DNA of 35,125 bases from an uncultured Silvanigrella sp. (GTDB taxonomy: Bacteria > Bdellovibrionota_B > Oligoflexia > Silvanigrellales > Silvanigrellaceae). A program made the translations under genes and the position numbers. Positions 1 through 7,583 of the stretch are shown piece by piece. The stretch lies in the NCBI GenBank assembly GCA_903932045.1, contig CAIZES010000464.1:1-35125 (forward strand). Reading direction: 5' to 3'. Each line of letters opens with the position of its first letter. Positions within the stretch are counted from its first letter, which is position 1. A model generated the notes under the pieces. It worked only from the letters and a program-made list of their open reading frames with translations. It was not told where the DNA came from and searched no databases.

Positions 1-205
1 AGAACACAGTGCTGAATCCCGGGTTGACGAGCGTGCGGCGCCCGCGAGCGTCCGTGTCGACGCGCACGTTGTTCACGTACAGCTCATAGAAGCCCACGCC
101 CGTCACGTAGGCGCGCGCGCGCGTAACGTCCGCCCCCGCCGCGAGCGAGAACGTCGCTCGCAACTGGTTCTCGCCGCCGATCCACTGCAACTCGAGAAAT
201 TTCAT
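1..205 (-). pseudogene. alpha-L-rhamnosidase N-terminal domain fragment
   Basis: Read on the minus strand from ATG 205 to the left edge, this gives 68 residues containing QWIGG, LRATFSLA, RARAYVTGVGFYELYVNN and LVNPGFS. That series matches the lectin-like N-terminal domain of bacterial-type alpha-L-rhamnosidases (Bac_rhamnosid_N, PF08531), whose typical pattern is W-I, L-R-x-x-F, A-R-L-Y-V-T-x-L-G-Y-Y-E-L-Y-x-N-G, then P-G-W/F. The segment is very GC-rich, unlike everything that follows. Family homology seems to begin only around position 190, so the five codons before it (MKFLE) may be accidental and the real gene start is probably lost at the junction. The gene leaves the window at position 1, so the catalytic domain is not visible. 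The family match is clear by eye; whether this piece belongs to the same molecule is doubtful. Confidence 0.55.
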
Positions 206-401
206 CTTTCAGCTCTGGCGCGCAGTTTAACTTTACTATTTTTTGCTTAATATTCTCAAGCTCATCATCAAAACGTTTGAAAACATATCCAGCCTTGGAT
301 TGAATTGTCTCCGCATGTTTGAACTCAGTGGCAGCAATTTTTGAAGCTTCTTCGAGGATTTTATCAATACTTCTATGCCTCGCGCTTTTATCTGCTTTCA
401 T
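84..401 (-). CDS. Truncated helical protein, chimeric 3' end
   Basis: The open frame starts at ATG 401 and ends at 84, but it is two things joined. Residues 1 to about 68 (401 to about 195) form a Lys/Glu-rich, mostly helical protein (KILEEASKIAATEFKHAET, RFDDELENIKQKIVKLN) with AT-rich codons. From about residue 70 the frame runs out of phase through the GC-rich rhamnosidase fragment and gives Arg/Gly-rich nonsense up to a chance stop. The natural C-terminus is therefore missing. The start overlaps the stop of the upstream gene by four bases (ATGA), typical of translational coupling, which supports the N-terminal part being real. I do not recognise the family. Small charged helical proteins are common near mobilisation genes, but nothing here proves such a role. 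Confidence 0.4.
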   Translation of the reverse strand: MKADKSARHRSIDKILEEASKIAATEFKHAETIQSKAGYVFKRFDDELENIKQKIVKLNCAPELKDEISRVAVDRRREPVASDVLARGGGGRYARARLRDGRGLL

Positions 402-580
402 TTTAAATACCTATCAGCAATATTTATAGAGAAACGATTACGCACATAATGGGACACGTCCTTATGAAATAAAGGCAATTGCACCACAGTGTGATTGTTC
501 ATGTCAATTGACACTGATCTGTGGGTTTTTTGAGTCATGATCTCGGACGCTACCGAGTCGAGAAACAACATTTTTATCAT
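398..580 (-). CDS. Small hypothetical protein (60 aa)
   Basis: A short frame from ATG 580, with an alternative in-frame ATG at 538 that gives 46 residues beginning MTQKTHRSVSIDMNN. It ends in an ATGA overlap with the next minus-strand gene (start 401), the main reason to accept it. Neither start has a good Shine-Dalgarno sequence. The protein is basic and contains VSIDMNNHTVVQLPLF followed by a probable helix, but no domain is recognised. It could be the first gene of a minus-strand operon interrupted by the junction near position 195. It is too short for the family to be judged from sequence alone. Confidence 0.35.
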   Translation of the reverse strand: MIKMLFLDSVASEIMTQKTHRSVSIDMNNHTVVQLPLFHKDVSHYVRNRFSINIADRYLK

Positions 581-1055
581 CCGAAGCTAAAGAATGACTA
601 GTCCAGAATGGCATCCTTTGCTTTCGTGTGCAAGGTTTCTGCAGGAACTTGTTGTCATAGATTTCGTGCTTTCAAAAAATTGTCGTGAAGCAGGGCGTCA
701 ATATTGTGGCGGTAAATTAGATGCTGCATTCTAAAAACGTAAAATTCGAATTGGTGAATTTGTATAGTGTGAGTTGGCACCTTATTTGGCGCAGTTAGTT
801 GCACGTTAATTGCCGTGTCGGTACCACAATAGCAAGCGTGGCTTAGATAAGTTTTAGTACGCGTGTTTTGCGCGTGAGATTTAACACATTCCCGCAAGCG
901 CAGGATAAAAAAGAACGCCACGTTATTTATATAACGTGACGTCTGCTTTCGCGAGCTGGCAGTGCAAAACAAGTAGCCTTATCTGTTTTCAGATTCTATT
1001 GAGCTCTGGGTGCCCCGCATTTTTTAGCAGCAAGGTAAGCCGCTGCTCATGAGTA
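581..1055. other. Non-coding stretch between minus-strand genes
   Basis: This 475-base AT-rich stretch lies upstream of the small gene starting at 580 and downstream of the gene ending at 1056. I see no convincing coding region. The only frame of note (minus, 972-655) needs a TTG start, lacks a ribosome binding site and has an unstructured composition. It contains a perfect hairpin-forming palindrome at 919-938 and a short inverted repeat at 1026-1047. A promoter for the minus-strand pair 580/401 presumably lies here, but no strong -35/-10 pair stands out. Confidence 0.4.
919..938. repeat. Perfect inverted repeat, 8-bp arms
   Basis: Arms CACGTTAT and ATAACGTG are separated by TTAT. The element is AT-rich, stands alone in a non-coding region and is not followed by a T-run in either direction, so it fits a protein-binding operator better than a terminator. 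Which protein would bind it cannot be said. Confidence 0.5.
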
Positions 1056-1379
1056 CTATTTCTGCTGAAGTTCAGCAAAATCGATCTGCACCCATTCATT
1101 CTTTTCTGGAATGAAGACAAGCACAGCCTCTTGTGCTTTGATAATTGCGTAGGGCCAGGTTTGCGCCGTTTCGCCGTATTTTTTCTTCAGATACTCTTTT
1201 AAGTTGAAGGTGATCACGGCATCATCTTTGATTGAAGCCGGAAGCGAAATATCGACGAAGTCGTTGCCAGAGCTAAATCGGGCATCGGCCATGGCCATAT
1301 CGACATGACCGCCATTTGCAAATGCGTTTGAAGCTGATAACACCGCCAGCGCGGCAAGTGTTGCTTGAATAAGTTTCAT
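1056..1379 (-). CDS. Exported hypothetical protein (107 aa)
   Basis: The frame is open further upstream, but ATG 1379 is chosen because a strong ribosome binding site (GAGGGGG) lies just before it and the product then begins with a textbook signal peptide: MKL, a hydrophobic stretch ATLAALAVLSA, and a probable cleavage after SNAFA. The mature protein is about 86 residues, with an FNLKEYLKKKYGE helix and a C-terminal part containing EAVLVFIPEKNEWVQIDF. No family is recognised. It lies 10 bases downstream of the DUF4423-like gene, so the two are probably co-transcribed. It would act in the periplasm or be secreted. Confidence 0.6.
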   Translation of the reverse strand: MKLIQATLAALAVLSASNAFANGGHVDMAMADARFSSGNDFVDISLPASIKDDAVITFNLKEYLKKKYGETAQTWPYAIIKAQEAVLVFIPEKNEWVQIDFAELQQK

Positions 1380-1389
1380 AAGTGCCCCC

Positions 1390-1947
1390 TCAGTTCGTAT
1401 GCTTCGGTGAAACTTTGTAGACCAGAGATATTTCAAATTGATCTTCAGAGTTTGTAGATTTTTGCCATTCAAGAGTGGGCGAAAGCACGCTCTTAATTTC
1501 TTTGACAAGCTGACGATACTTCGAGATCTCGTGATTAGACAAGTACAAACTTGCAGAACCTGAATCCATCGTTCCATCACATTTGTCGGCGATAGCTTTG
1601 GCAGCATGAGCGGATGCCTGGGCTCGGAGTTTTTTATGTTCCGTGCTAGAGCCCACAAATCTCAGATAAGGAACGCCCTTAACCTTGTCTGTGAGTTCCC
1701 AGGTCGTCCCATTTTTTTGAGCCAAGCCTTCTTCGACGAGCACTGCGAGAAGATATCTCTCGGCATGAATCTCCATGAGGAGGCCATGCAGACCCTCAAA
1801 TAGGTCTTCCTTGTTGGCGGGTCTCTTGAAAAGATTGTCCCAGAGACGCAAAAAATTGAAATAGTCAGCGCCATTATTAAAAAGTGCTGCCGCATATAAC
1901 AACGGAGCAGTTTCGAGGCTACACTCAAACACGCCCGATTCACTCAT
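1390..1947 (-). CDS. DUF4423/TIGR02147-like protein, C-terminal part only
   Basis: The start is set at ATG 1947 because GGGAGG lies directly upstream; an earlier in-frame ATG at 1959 overlaps that ribosome binding site and is unlikely. The 185-residue product has an N-terminal helical part with LWDNLF. A short winged-helix-like segment follows (ERYLLAVLVEEGLAQKNGTTWELT). The last third reads SLYLSNHEISKYRQLVKEI and ends ISLVYKVSPK, echoing the C-terminus of the TIGR02147/DUF4423 proteins common in Bdellovibrio and Fibrobacter, where the end often reads V/L-x-x-F-P. The N-terminal helix-turn-helix usual in that family is not seen, so it may be a reduced form without DNA binding. The assignment rests on pattern memory and is moderate at best. 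It precedes the exported protein at 1379 by 10 bases. Confidence 0.5.
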   Translation of the reverse strand: MSESGVFECSLETAPLLYAAALFNNGADYFNFLRLWDNLFKRPANKEDLFEGLHGLLMEIHAERYLLAVLVEEGLAQKNGTTWELTDKVKGVPYLRFVGSSTEHKKLRAQASAHAAKAIADKCDGTMDSGSASLYLSNHEISKYRQLVKEIKSVLSPTLEWQKSTNSEDQFEISLVYKVSPKHTN

Positions 1948-2246
1948 ATTGCCTCCCATCGCATTTTACTTTTGCTGCTGTCTCTGGTCTGTATCTCGTC
2001 CAGGCAAGCAGATATGGATTCCGTTCCATCGCCCCTCCCAACAATTTTGCCGAAGCTTTCTTTGACTTCCCGTGTCGTGGACTCTATCTTATTTTTTTTA
2101 GCTCCTCAATCTATTTATGGGTGCTATTTTTTCTTAAGCGTGTTAGAGTGCTGAAGAGAAAAAAGCACTTTGTCAGAAATAGTTGTTTTCGTGGGGCTTT
2201 TTTCACAGACAACCACTCATCGTTCAACAGCATGGAGGTCCTACCA
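1948..2246. other. Divergent intergenic region
   Basis: These 299 bases separate the minus-strand DUF4423-like gene from the plus-strand operon. They hold a plus-strand promoter candidate at 2062-2090. About 60 bases downstream is a possible leader hairpin, AGTGCT at 2147-2152 and AGCACT at 2164-2169, followed further on by GGGGCTTTTTT. This could be an attenuator-like element but is weak. I see no gene here; frames crossing it lack ribosome binding sites. Confidence 0.4.
2062..2090 (+). promoter_or_regulatory. Candidate sigma70 promoter of the hydrolase-kinase operon
   Basis: TTGACT at 2062-2067, a 17-base spacer and TATCTT at 2085-2090 form a good sigma70-type promoter facing the plus-strand operon. 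It implies a leader of about 150 bases before the GTG start at 2247. Confidence 0.4.
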
Positions 2247-2969
2247 GTGATTCAGGAAATTTACTTCCAAGACCTCTTTGTGAAAACCTTGCGGCCACAA
2301 AAATGCTCTGGCAATGGCTTCTTCTTTTTCCATGGCTTCCCAGGGGGTGGCGTTAGAAACGAAGATCTTGGAGCGGCCATTCAGAAGCATTCTGGCGATA
2401 TATGTTTCGTGGTTCATTACGGCGGTCTGGGTAACGGTAAAGGGAAATTTAGTTTTCGCCGTTCCGTGGAGCAGTCGCTTCAACTCGTTAATTCTATCAT
2501 TCGCCAAGAAAAACTGGAGTCTTTGAGCATCTACGGCCACTCATGGGGAGGGCTGGTTGCTATCAATGCTGCGGCTAAACTTCAAGCTAAGCTCGACAAG
2601 CTCATCCTTGTCTCGCCCTATTCGATGCTCCCGCCAAAGACCATGGTTCGGGAGATTCTTTCTGGATACGTGGCGGCAGATCCCGCTCTGGCGAATGTTT
2701 TTTCCGTCGATGAGGCTATTGAGGACGTCGATTTCATCGACAAAAACTACAATCCTCGCGCGGCAATCAAGCAAATCAGTCTCAAGCCTGGTGCATTTCT
2801 GTTTCTCCAGGCTCAAGATGATGGCGAAGTTCCTGCACCTCTTTCCCGCGCCTTTGTTCCTCTCTTTCCTGTTGCACCCGACTACCGCGAAGTCAAACAA
2901 GACCACTCCTTCACGAATCGAGCGGAACTTATTCGCCTCGTTATTGAATGGCTAGGCTCTAAAAAATGA
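2247..2969 (+). CDS. Alpha/beta hydrolase
   Basis: The start is placed at GTG 2247, eight bases after a GGAGG ribosome binding site; an in-frame ATG at 2232 is upstream of that site and less likely. The 240-residue product has the alpha/beta-hydrolase layout: an oxyanion-hole HGFPGG at 29-34, the nucleophile elbow GHSWGG with Ser99, an acidic DD pair at 191-192 after a hydrophobic strand (AFLFLQAQDD), and the catalytic His220 in QDHSF. All three catalytic residues are present, so it is probably an active serine hydrolase (esterase, lipase or peptidase class). The substrate cannot be named. There is no signal peptide, so it is cytoplasmic. It is the first gene of a tightly packed operon and overlaps the acetyltransferase by four bases. 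Confidence 0.8.
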   Translation: MIQEIYFQDLFVKTLRPQKCSGNGFFFFHGFPGGGVRNEDLGAAIQKHSGDICFVVHYGGLGNGKGKFSFRRSVEQSLQLVNSIIRQEKLESLSIYGHSWGGLVAINAAAKLQAKLDKLILVSPYSMLPPKTMVREILSGYVAADPALANVFSVDEAIEDVDFIDKNYNPRAAIKQISLKPGAFLFLQAQDDGEVPAPLSRAFVPLFPVAPDYREVKQDHSFTNRAELIRLVIEWLGSKK

Positions 2970-3496
2970 CACAAAATGGCTTTTCCATAGGTTCAAACAT
3001 TGAAATGTTAGATACGACAAAAATAACCGAAGATAATGAACACATCTATCGATACTTATCACAAAATTACGAGGCTGAGTTTTCTCCACTCACTAAGAAA
3101 AGGCCAAATAGTCATGGCCTATATGAGTACACAAAATGCGATTCTATTCACGAAGGATATCTCTTCTGGAATGGAAAAATTCCTGTTGGATTTGTCATAG
3201 TTAACATTGGACTTCCTCTTCTCGATATTGCTGAATTTTATATAATACCGTCCGAGCGCCGTTTTGGTTATGGAAAACATCTGGCACATTGGACATTTTC
3301 GCAGTACCCAGGCAACTGGCAAGTAAGGCAAATAGAAGGTGCAGATTGGGCATACAAATTCTGGGTTCGTGCCATTAGCTCCTTCTCTGATGGGAATTTC
3401 ACCGATACTAAAGAAAATGATTCCGAATGGGGTCTGGTAAGCATTCAACGATTTATTTCATATTCAAAAAAGACAAACCAGGCAATAAGGGACTAA
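2966..3496 (+). CDS. GNAT-family N-acetyltransferase
   Basis: This 176-residue protein starts inside the stop of the hydrolase gene (ATGA overlap). Its centre shows the GNAT pattern: a strand FVIVNIG, a strand IAEFYIIP and then the acetyl-CoA pyrophosphate-binding turn RRFGYGKHLAHW (R-x-x-G-x-G-K), followed by VRQIEGADWAYKFWVRAI. These positions match the beta4-alpha3 core that binds acetyl-CoA, and the helix after beta5 that often carries N-x-x-A-x-x-F/W. The protein would transfer an acetyl group to an unknown amine substrate in the cytoplasm. Its coupling with the hydrolase and the cupin suggests a shared small-molecule or signal-processing role, but this is inference. Confidence 0.72.
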   Translation: MTQNGFSIGSNIEMLDTTKITEDNEHIYRYLSQNYEAEFSPLTKKRPNSHGLYEYTKCDSIHEGYLFWNGKIPVGFVIVNIGLPLLDIAEFYIIPSERRFGYGKHLAHWTFSQYPGNWQVRQIEGADWAYKFWVRAISSFSDGNFTDTKENDSEWGLVSIQRFISYSKKTNQAIRD

Positions 3497-3500
3497 CAAG

Positions 3501-3998
3501 ATGCTTACAGCAGAAACTGTTATCAAGCAATTAGCACTTTCCCCCCTTGAAGGCGAGGGAGGGTATTTTCGAAGGACATACGAATCAAAAGAGATGGTTT
3601 TCTTTGAGGGACAAGGCAAGCGACGGTGTGGAAGCGCGATTCTTTTTCTCATCACATCAGAGAATTTTTCCGCATTACACAGACTTTCACACAACGATGA
3701 AATCTTCCATTTCTACGCTGGTTCCTCGTGTGAAATGATCCAAATTGACAGCATTGGAAATCTGCAAACTTATCGCTTTGGCGCAAATCTGACGGAGGGC
3801 GATTACCCACAAATTGTCGTTGAACGTGGGATGTGGCAGGGACTTCGCATTTTGAGTGAAGGGCAATGGGCTCTTATGGGCACTAGTGTAACTCCTGGGT
3901 TCGAATTCGAAGATTTTGAGATTGGAATTCGTGAGCATCTTCTTGCTGCATTTCCTCAGCATCATAAAGAAATTATACGTTACACGAGGATATCGTGA
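3501..3998 (+). CDS. DUF985 cupin-like protein
   Basis: The 165 residues match the DUF985/Cupin_5 family (PF06172, including yeast YML079w) almost motif for motif. In order they are PLEGEGGYFRRTY near residue 15, AILFLIT, a LHRLSHNDEIFHFYAG block with the cupin H-x(n)-E-x(n)-H pattern, then GMWQG, LMGTSVTPGFEFEDFE and a C-terminal IIRYTR. Family members adopt a single-domain cupin barrel; some bind nucleotide-sugar-like or other small ligands, but the general function is not established. Cytoplasmic. It lies four bases after the acetyltransferase and overlaps the next gene by four, so it is firmly in the operon. Confidence 0.85.
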   Translation: MLTAETVIKQLALSPLEGEGGYFRRTYESKEMVFFEGQGKRRCGSAILFLITSENFSALHRLSHNDEIFHFYAGSSCEMIQIDSIGNLQTYRFGANLTEGDYPQIVVERGMWQGLRILSEGQWALMGTSVTPGFEFEDFEIGIREHLLAAFPQHHKEIIRYTRIS

Positions 3999-5050
3999 AA
4001 ATACTTTTTGCCGTCTTTCTGTTTATATTTTGGATGACAAACACGCCAGCAGCGTTGGCTCAGTCGCAACATAAATTTGCGACAGCTGAGAAATCACTAT
4101 TGGTCATACACAGCTATTCTGAAAAAAGCCCATGGACACAGGGAATCAATTCAGGTCTCCGAGAGATTTTTAGTCAATCTTCTATTTCTGTTAGGTTCGA
4201 ACCAAGATACTTCTTTGTTGACAATCTGAAAAGAGACTCTCAACTGGCACTCTCTAACGCAAAAAAGGCGCTTCTTGCGGAAATTCGCTCGCAAAAGCAA
4301 CTCAATGCTGTTCTTGTGTGTGATGACGAAGCAGCAGATGAACTTATGCTAAGTTTAAAATCTCTTCCTCTGCCCGTTTTTTTTACTGGGACAAATCGCC
4401 CTGAGGAAAAACTGACATGGTTGACTTCTGCAGATCGCAGCCATGTCACAGGTGTGCTTGAAGTTTATCCTATTCTCGAAACGCTGAAGCTTCTAAAACG
4501 CCTTAAGCCAGATGTGCGTCGGGTTTCGATACTTTCATCAAAAAGTCAATCATCAATACTGGCGGCAGATCTCATCCAGCAGCAAATGAAAAAGCACATA
4601 AATGCGGACGCTTCAGGAATCAAACTAGGAACCACCTCACTAACATCCCGCTTTTCAGATTGGAAAAAATCTGCTCCGCTTCTTGGAAAGCAAAACGACG
4701 CGCTCTGGATTCCTGTTCCATATGAGGTTTTGGATGATAATAATAGGGAAGTTCCTCCAGAGGAAATAGGCGCTTTTTTGCGATCTGTTCTCAACATACC
4801 AACAATTGGGATTATCAGCATTCATACACGCATCGGGCTTCTTGCTGGCATTAATGTCGAAGGTAAAAGCCTCGGCAAGCAATCCGCTGAGCAGATTTTG
4901 CGATACTTCTCCGGAGAAAAGATTGAACAAATTGCCATTGAAAATGTGCGTTTGATGACACTGGAAATCAATGAGACCGAGGCAAAAAGGTTACATCTTT
5001 CCATTCCACATGACCTTTTGGGGTTCGCTCATTTTGTAAAAGATAACTAG
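3995..5050 (+). CDS. Periplasmic ABC-type substrate-binding protein, kinase partner
   Basis: The 351-residue product has a signal peptide (MKILFAVFLFIFWM, cleavage near PAALAQ at about residue 23). The mature part begins LLVIHSYSEKSPWTQGINSGL. This resembles the ABC transporter substrate-binding proteins of PF04392 and the periplasmic sensor proteins placed beside histidine kinases, with two Rossmann-like lobes: NAVLVCDDEAADEL in the first and VRRVSILSSKSQSS at the hinge into the second. No permease or ATPase gene is adjacent. The very next gene (nine bases on) is a membrane histidine kinase, so the protein more likely senses a ligand for that kinase than feeds a transporter. The ligand is unknown. 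The start overlaps the cupin stop by four bases. Confidence 0.72.
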   Translation: MKILFAVFLFIFWMTNTPAALAQSQHKFATAEKSLLVIHSYSEKSPWTQGINSGLREIFSQSSISVRFEPRYFFVDNLKRDSQLALSNAKKALLAEIRSQKQLNAVLVCDDEAADELMLSLKSLPLPVFFTGTNRPEEKLTWLTSADRSHVTGVLEVYPILETLKLLKRLKPDVRRVSILSSKSQSSILAADLIQQQMKKHINADASGIKLGTTSLTSRFSDWKKSAPLLGKQNDALWIPVPYEVLDDNNREVPPEEIGAFLRSVLNIPTIGIISIHTRIGLLAGINVEGKSLGKQSAEQILRYFSGEKIEQIAIENVRLMTLEINETEAKRLHLSIPHDLLGFAHFVKDN

Positions 5051-5058
5051 GAATAATA

Positions 5059-7566
5059 ATGAAAAAAGAGGCACATAAAGAAACGATAGCAAAAGAAAAG
5101 CCCATTAGGACAACGCGTTGGCTTGTAGTATCTGCCGCATGTGTCGTGCTCGCTTTGTTAATTGCAGGTTTTTTTCGTGCACAAGAAGAAGTGTGGGCAG
5201 ATATTGAGGCTACGAAAAATCAATTCAATTCAGAAGTTCAAGCCACACTTCAGAACATGCGTTTTTTGTCTGGCCTCAGTGTTTTTAGAAACTCTATTGC
5301 TTTTCACTCAAGCACATCAATAGAGACGATACTTCAGGAATATCTTCAAAAAGTTGCAGGAAACAGTGTTGTGGCGGCCTCTGTTTTTGACAAGAGTGCA
5401 GTACTTCTTGCAAAGTCATTCTGCCAAACTCCAAATTGTCTTTCCTTCTCTATAATAGAAAAAACGTCGATCGATTCTTTTGTGAAAGCTAAACTCAGCA
5501 CAAATGTTGTGGAAACTGTTCAGGCTAGCTCTCTTGTTGGACTTTTGGGTCGCGACGATATTTACGAAGTGGGTCTCCCAATTTTGGATGATGGCGCAAT
5601 ACAAATTGGTACACTTGTGTTCGTTTTGGACGGAAAAGAACTCTTGATGAAGGCTATTCCATCTCCTGCTGTTTCGATAAATTTATGGAAGATTAGTCTC
5701 AATCAGGCCAAGTCTACTTTTTCAGTGGAAATTTCTTCACGCTCGAAAGCTGTTTGGAATAATTTTTCTAGGCAGCTCGCGCATATTCTTGCGAGTGCGT
5801 TGATTGTGGGGATTTTTGCTTTTATTTTCTTCAATTATCTGGCCAAGAAACTTTTGGTACCATTTTTTTGGCTATCGAAAACACTCGACGAAGTTTCTAC
5901 TGGCAAACAATCTAGCATTGACAATCATAGAAACTCACCAATTGCGAAAATCTGCGTTGATCTGAACCGAGTTCTAGCGCGAATGACTGAAACCCAAAAA
6001 AGACTGATTCAAGCGGAGAGTCTTGCAGTTATTGCACGTACCACTCAAATGCTCGCTCATGATGTCCGTGCTCCATTCTCGAAATTACATACGGTGATAG
6101 ATCTTCTGGAGCGAGCCAAATCTCCAAAAGTACTTGATTCCATCGCAAGTACAATGCTTCCAGATATTACAAAATCGCTGTATAGTGTTGAGTTACTCAT
6201 CGAAAATATTCTCGCTTACAGCGACAATCGCGCTCACATTTTGAGACAAGAAAACCCAGAAGAACTGGTTTATGCAGCTTTGCGCACTCTTGCAACTTAT
6301 CACTCATGCAATGATGTCGCCATAGAGGTTCTTGTCCAACATTCACGCCGCTTTGAAGTTGATAAGACCAGCATATTACGCGTGATGCTCAATATTCTCA
6401 GTAATGCACTTGATTCTCTTGGTGGATTTGGTCGAATTACAATCAAGACCAGTGATTGCAGCATGCAAGGCAGGGATGGAGTTGAAATATCGGTGGATAA
6501 TTCAGGACCTCCCATTCCTTCAGAGGATATTGGACACGTCTTCGATTCCTTTTTTACTAAAGGAAAGAGAGGTGGAACAGGGTTGGGTCTTGCCATAGCT
6601 AAAACATTCGTGGAGGCCCATGGCGGAGAGATTGGGTGCGAATCCTCGGAAAGCGATGGTGTGCGATTCTATTTTCGCATCGCAGCTAGTGAAGGATTGT
6701 ATATTCCAAAGATAGTCAATTTTAATTCTTCTGAAGAGGCTTTCAGAGAGAAAGGAAGCGATTCAAATTCCTCTAAACATCATTTAGGCCTCAATGTTCT
6801 TGTTGTGGAAGATGAAGTTGTATTTCAGCAAGGACTCCTTCAAGGATTAGAATCTCTCTCCACAGATAGTTGTGTAATCACAACATCTCTTGCTGAAAAC
6901 GCCTTTGTAGCACGAGATCTCATTGCACAGTCCACGCCAGACCTTATCCTGCTGGACATCGATCTCGGAGCAAATTCCCCCGATGGCCTTCAGATTCTGA
7001 AGGAGATTCGCGCAAGCAATCTGGCATCCTTCGTATGTATCCACTCAAATCGCGTCTTTTTTGAATCACAAACCTCGCCACAGGAACTAGGGGCAGATGC
7101 CGCGATTCCTAAACCAATGACGTCTGAGAACCTTAGCAAAATCATCGCAAGTGCAATAGAAAAGAAAAATGCCATCCAGAACAAGCCAAGGGTCGCGGTT
7201 GTTGACGATGAACAGTGCTACCTTACGGCGTGGCAAGAAGCCATGACAGATGCGGACGTTATCACGTTTAATGATCCAGAATTATTCTACGACAAAATCA
7301 TTGATAACCAAGAAGTTCTCATGTCGCTAACGTGTATCATTTTCGATTTCTATTTTCGTGGCACAGACATGGATAGGTTAAAACTCGTGCAAACCATTCG
7401 CTCTCGTGGCTTTATGAGACCTATTGTTCTGTCTACGAATGCACCATACAGCAACACAAACGATTCTCAAGATCGATTTGATGTCGTTATCAACAAACGT
7501 GCCATGCGGTTTTCAGATCTCAAAGAGATTCCAGAGATAGCTGCTGCATTGGAACGCACAAAATAA
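5059..7566 (+). CDS. Hybrid sensor histidine kinase with two receiver domains
   Basis: The 835-residue inner-membrane protein has, in order: TM1 (about 21-39), a periplasmic sensor of about 200 residues, TM2 (about 240-262), a HAMP-like linker, a HisKA helix with LAHDVRAP (phospho-acceptor His334), and an ATPase domain with N box NILSNALDSLG near 445, G1 DNSGPPIP near 481 and G2 GGTGLGLAIA near 505. Receiver 1 follows (VVEDE near 582, Asp633 in LLDIDLG, Lys685 in IPKPM). Receiver 2 is next (VVDDE near 714, Asp763 in IIFDFYF, Lys813 in INKRAM). All catalytic residues are present. Receiver 2 is divergent. There is no output domain, so the phosphate must pass to another protein or the receivers must act by binding. 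The gene lies between the periplasmic binding protein, a likely ligand sensor, and an XRE regulator that may be the output. Confidence 0.9.
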   Translation: MKKEAHKETIAKEKPIRTTRWLVVSAACVVLALLIAGFFRAQEEVWADIEATKNQFNSEVQATLQNMRFLSGLSVFRNSIAFHSSTSIETILQEYLQKVAGNSVVAASVFDKSAVLLAKSFCQTPNCLSFSIIEKTSIDSFVKAKLSTNVVETVQASSLVGLLGRDDIYEVGLPILDDGAIQIGTLVFVLDGKELLMKAIPSPAVSINLWKISLNQAKSTFSVEISSRSKAVWNNFSRQLAHILASALIVGIFAFIFFNYLAKKLLVPFFWLSKTLDEVSTGKQSSIDNHRNSPIAKICVDLNRVLARMTETQKRLIQAESLAVIARTTQMLAHDVRAPFSKLHTVIDLLERAKSPKVLDSIASTMLPDITKSLYSVELLIENILAYSDNRAHILRQENPEELVYAALRTLATYHSCNDVAIEVLVQHSRRFEVDKTSILRVMLNILSNALDSLGGFGRITIKTSDCSMQGRDGVEISVDNSGPPIPSEDIGHVFDSFFTKGKRGGTGLGLAIAKTFVEAHGGEIGCESSESDGVRFYFRIAASEGLYIPKIVNFNSSEEAFREKGSDSNSSKHHLGLNVLVVEDEVVFQQGLLQGLESLSTDSCVITTSLAENAFVARDLIAQSTPDLILLDIDLGANSPDGLQILKEIRASNLASFVCIHSNRVFFESQTSPQELGADAAIPKPMTSENLSKIIASAIEKKNAIQNKPRVAVVDDEQCYLTAWQEAMTDADVITFNDPELFYDKIIDNQEVLMSLTCIIFDFYFRGTDMDRLKLVQTIRSRGFMRPIVLSTNAPYSNTNDSQDRFDVVINKRAMRFSDLKEIPEIAAALERTK

Positions 7567-7583
7567 GCGATAGGAAACACGCA

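Noticed and set aside
655-972. 105-codon minus-strand frame
   Set aside because: It needs a TTG start without a ribosome binding site, has an implausible composition and runs across the 919-938 palindrome.
1026-1047. AGCAGC/GCTGCT stem next to a T-run as a terminator
   Set aside because: The T-run precedes the stem on the plus strand and becomes an A-run on the minus strand, so it does not fit an intrinsic terminator for either direction.
1380-1658. Longer version of the exported protein starting near 1658
   Set aside because: The extension lies entirely within the upstream gene in another frame, and the signal peptide and GAGGGGG site fix the start at 1379.
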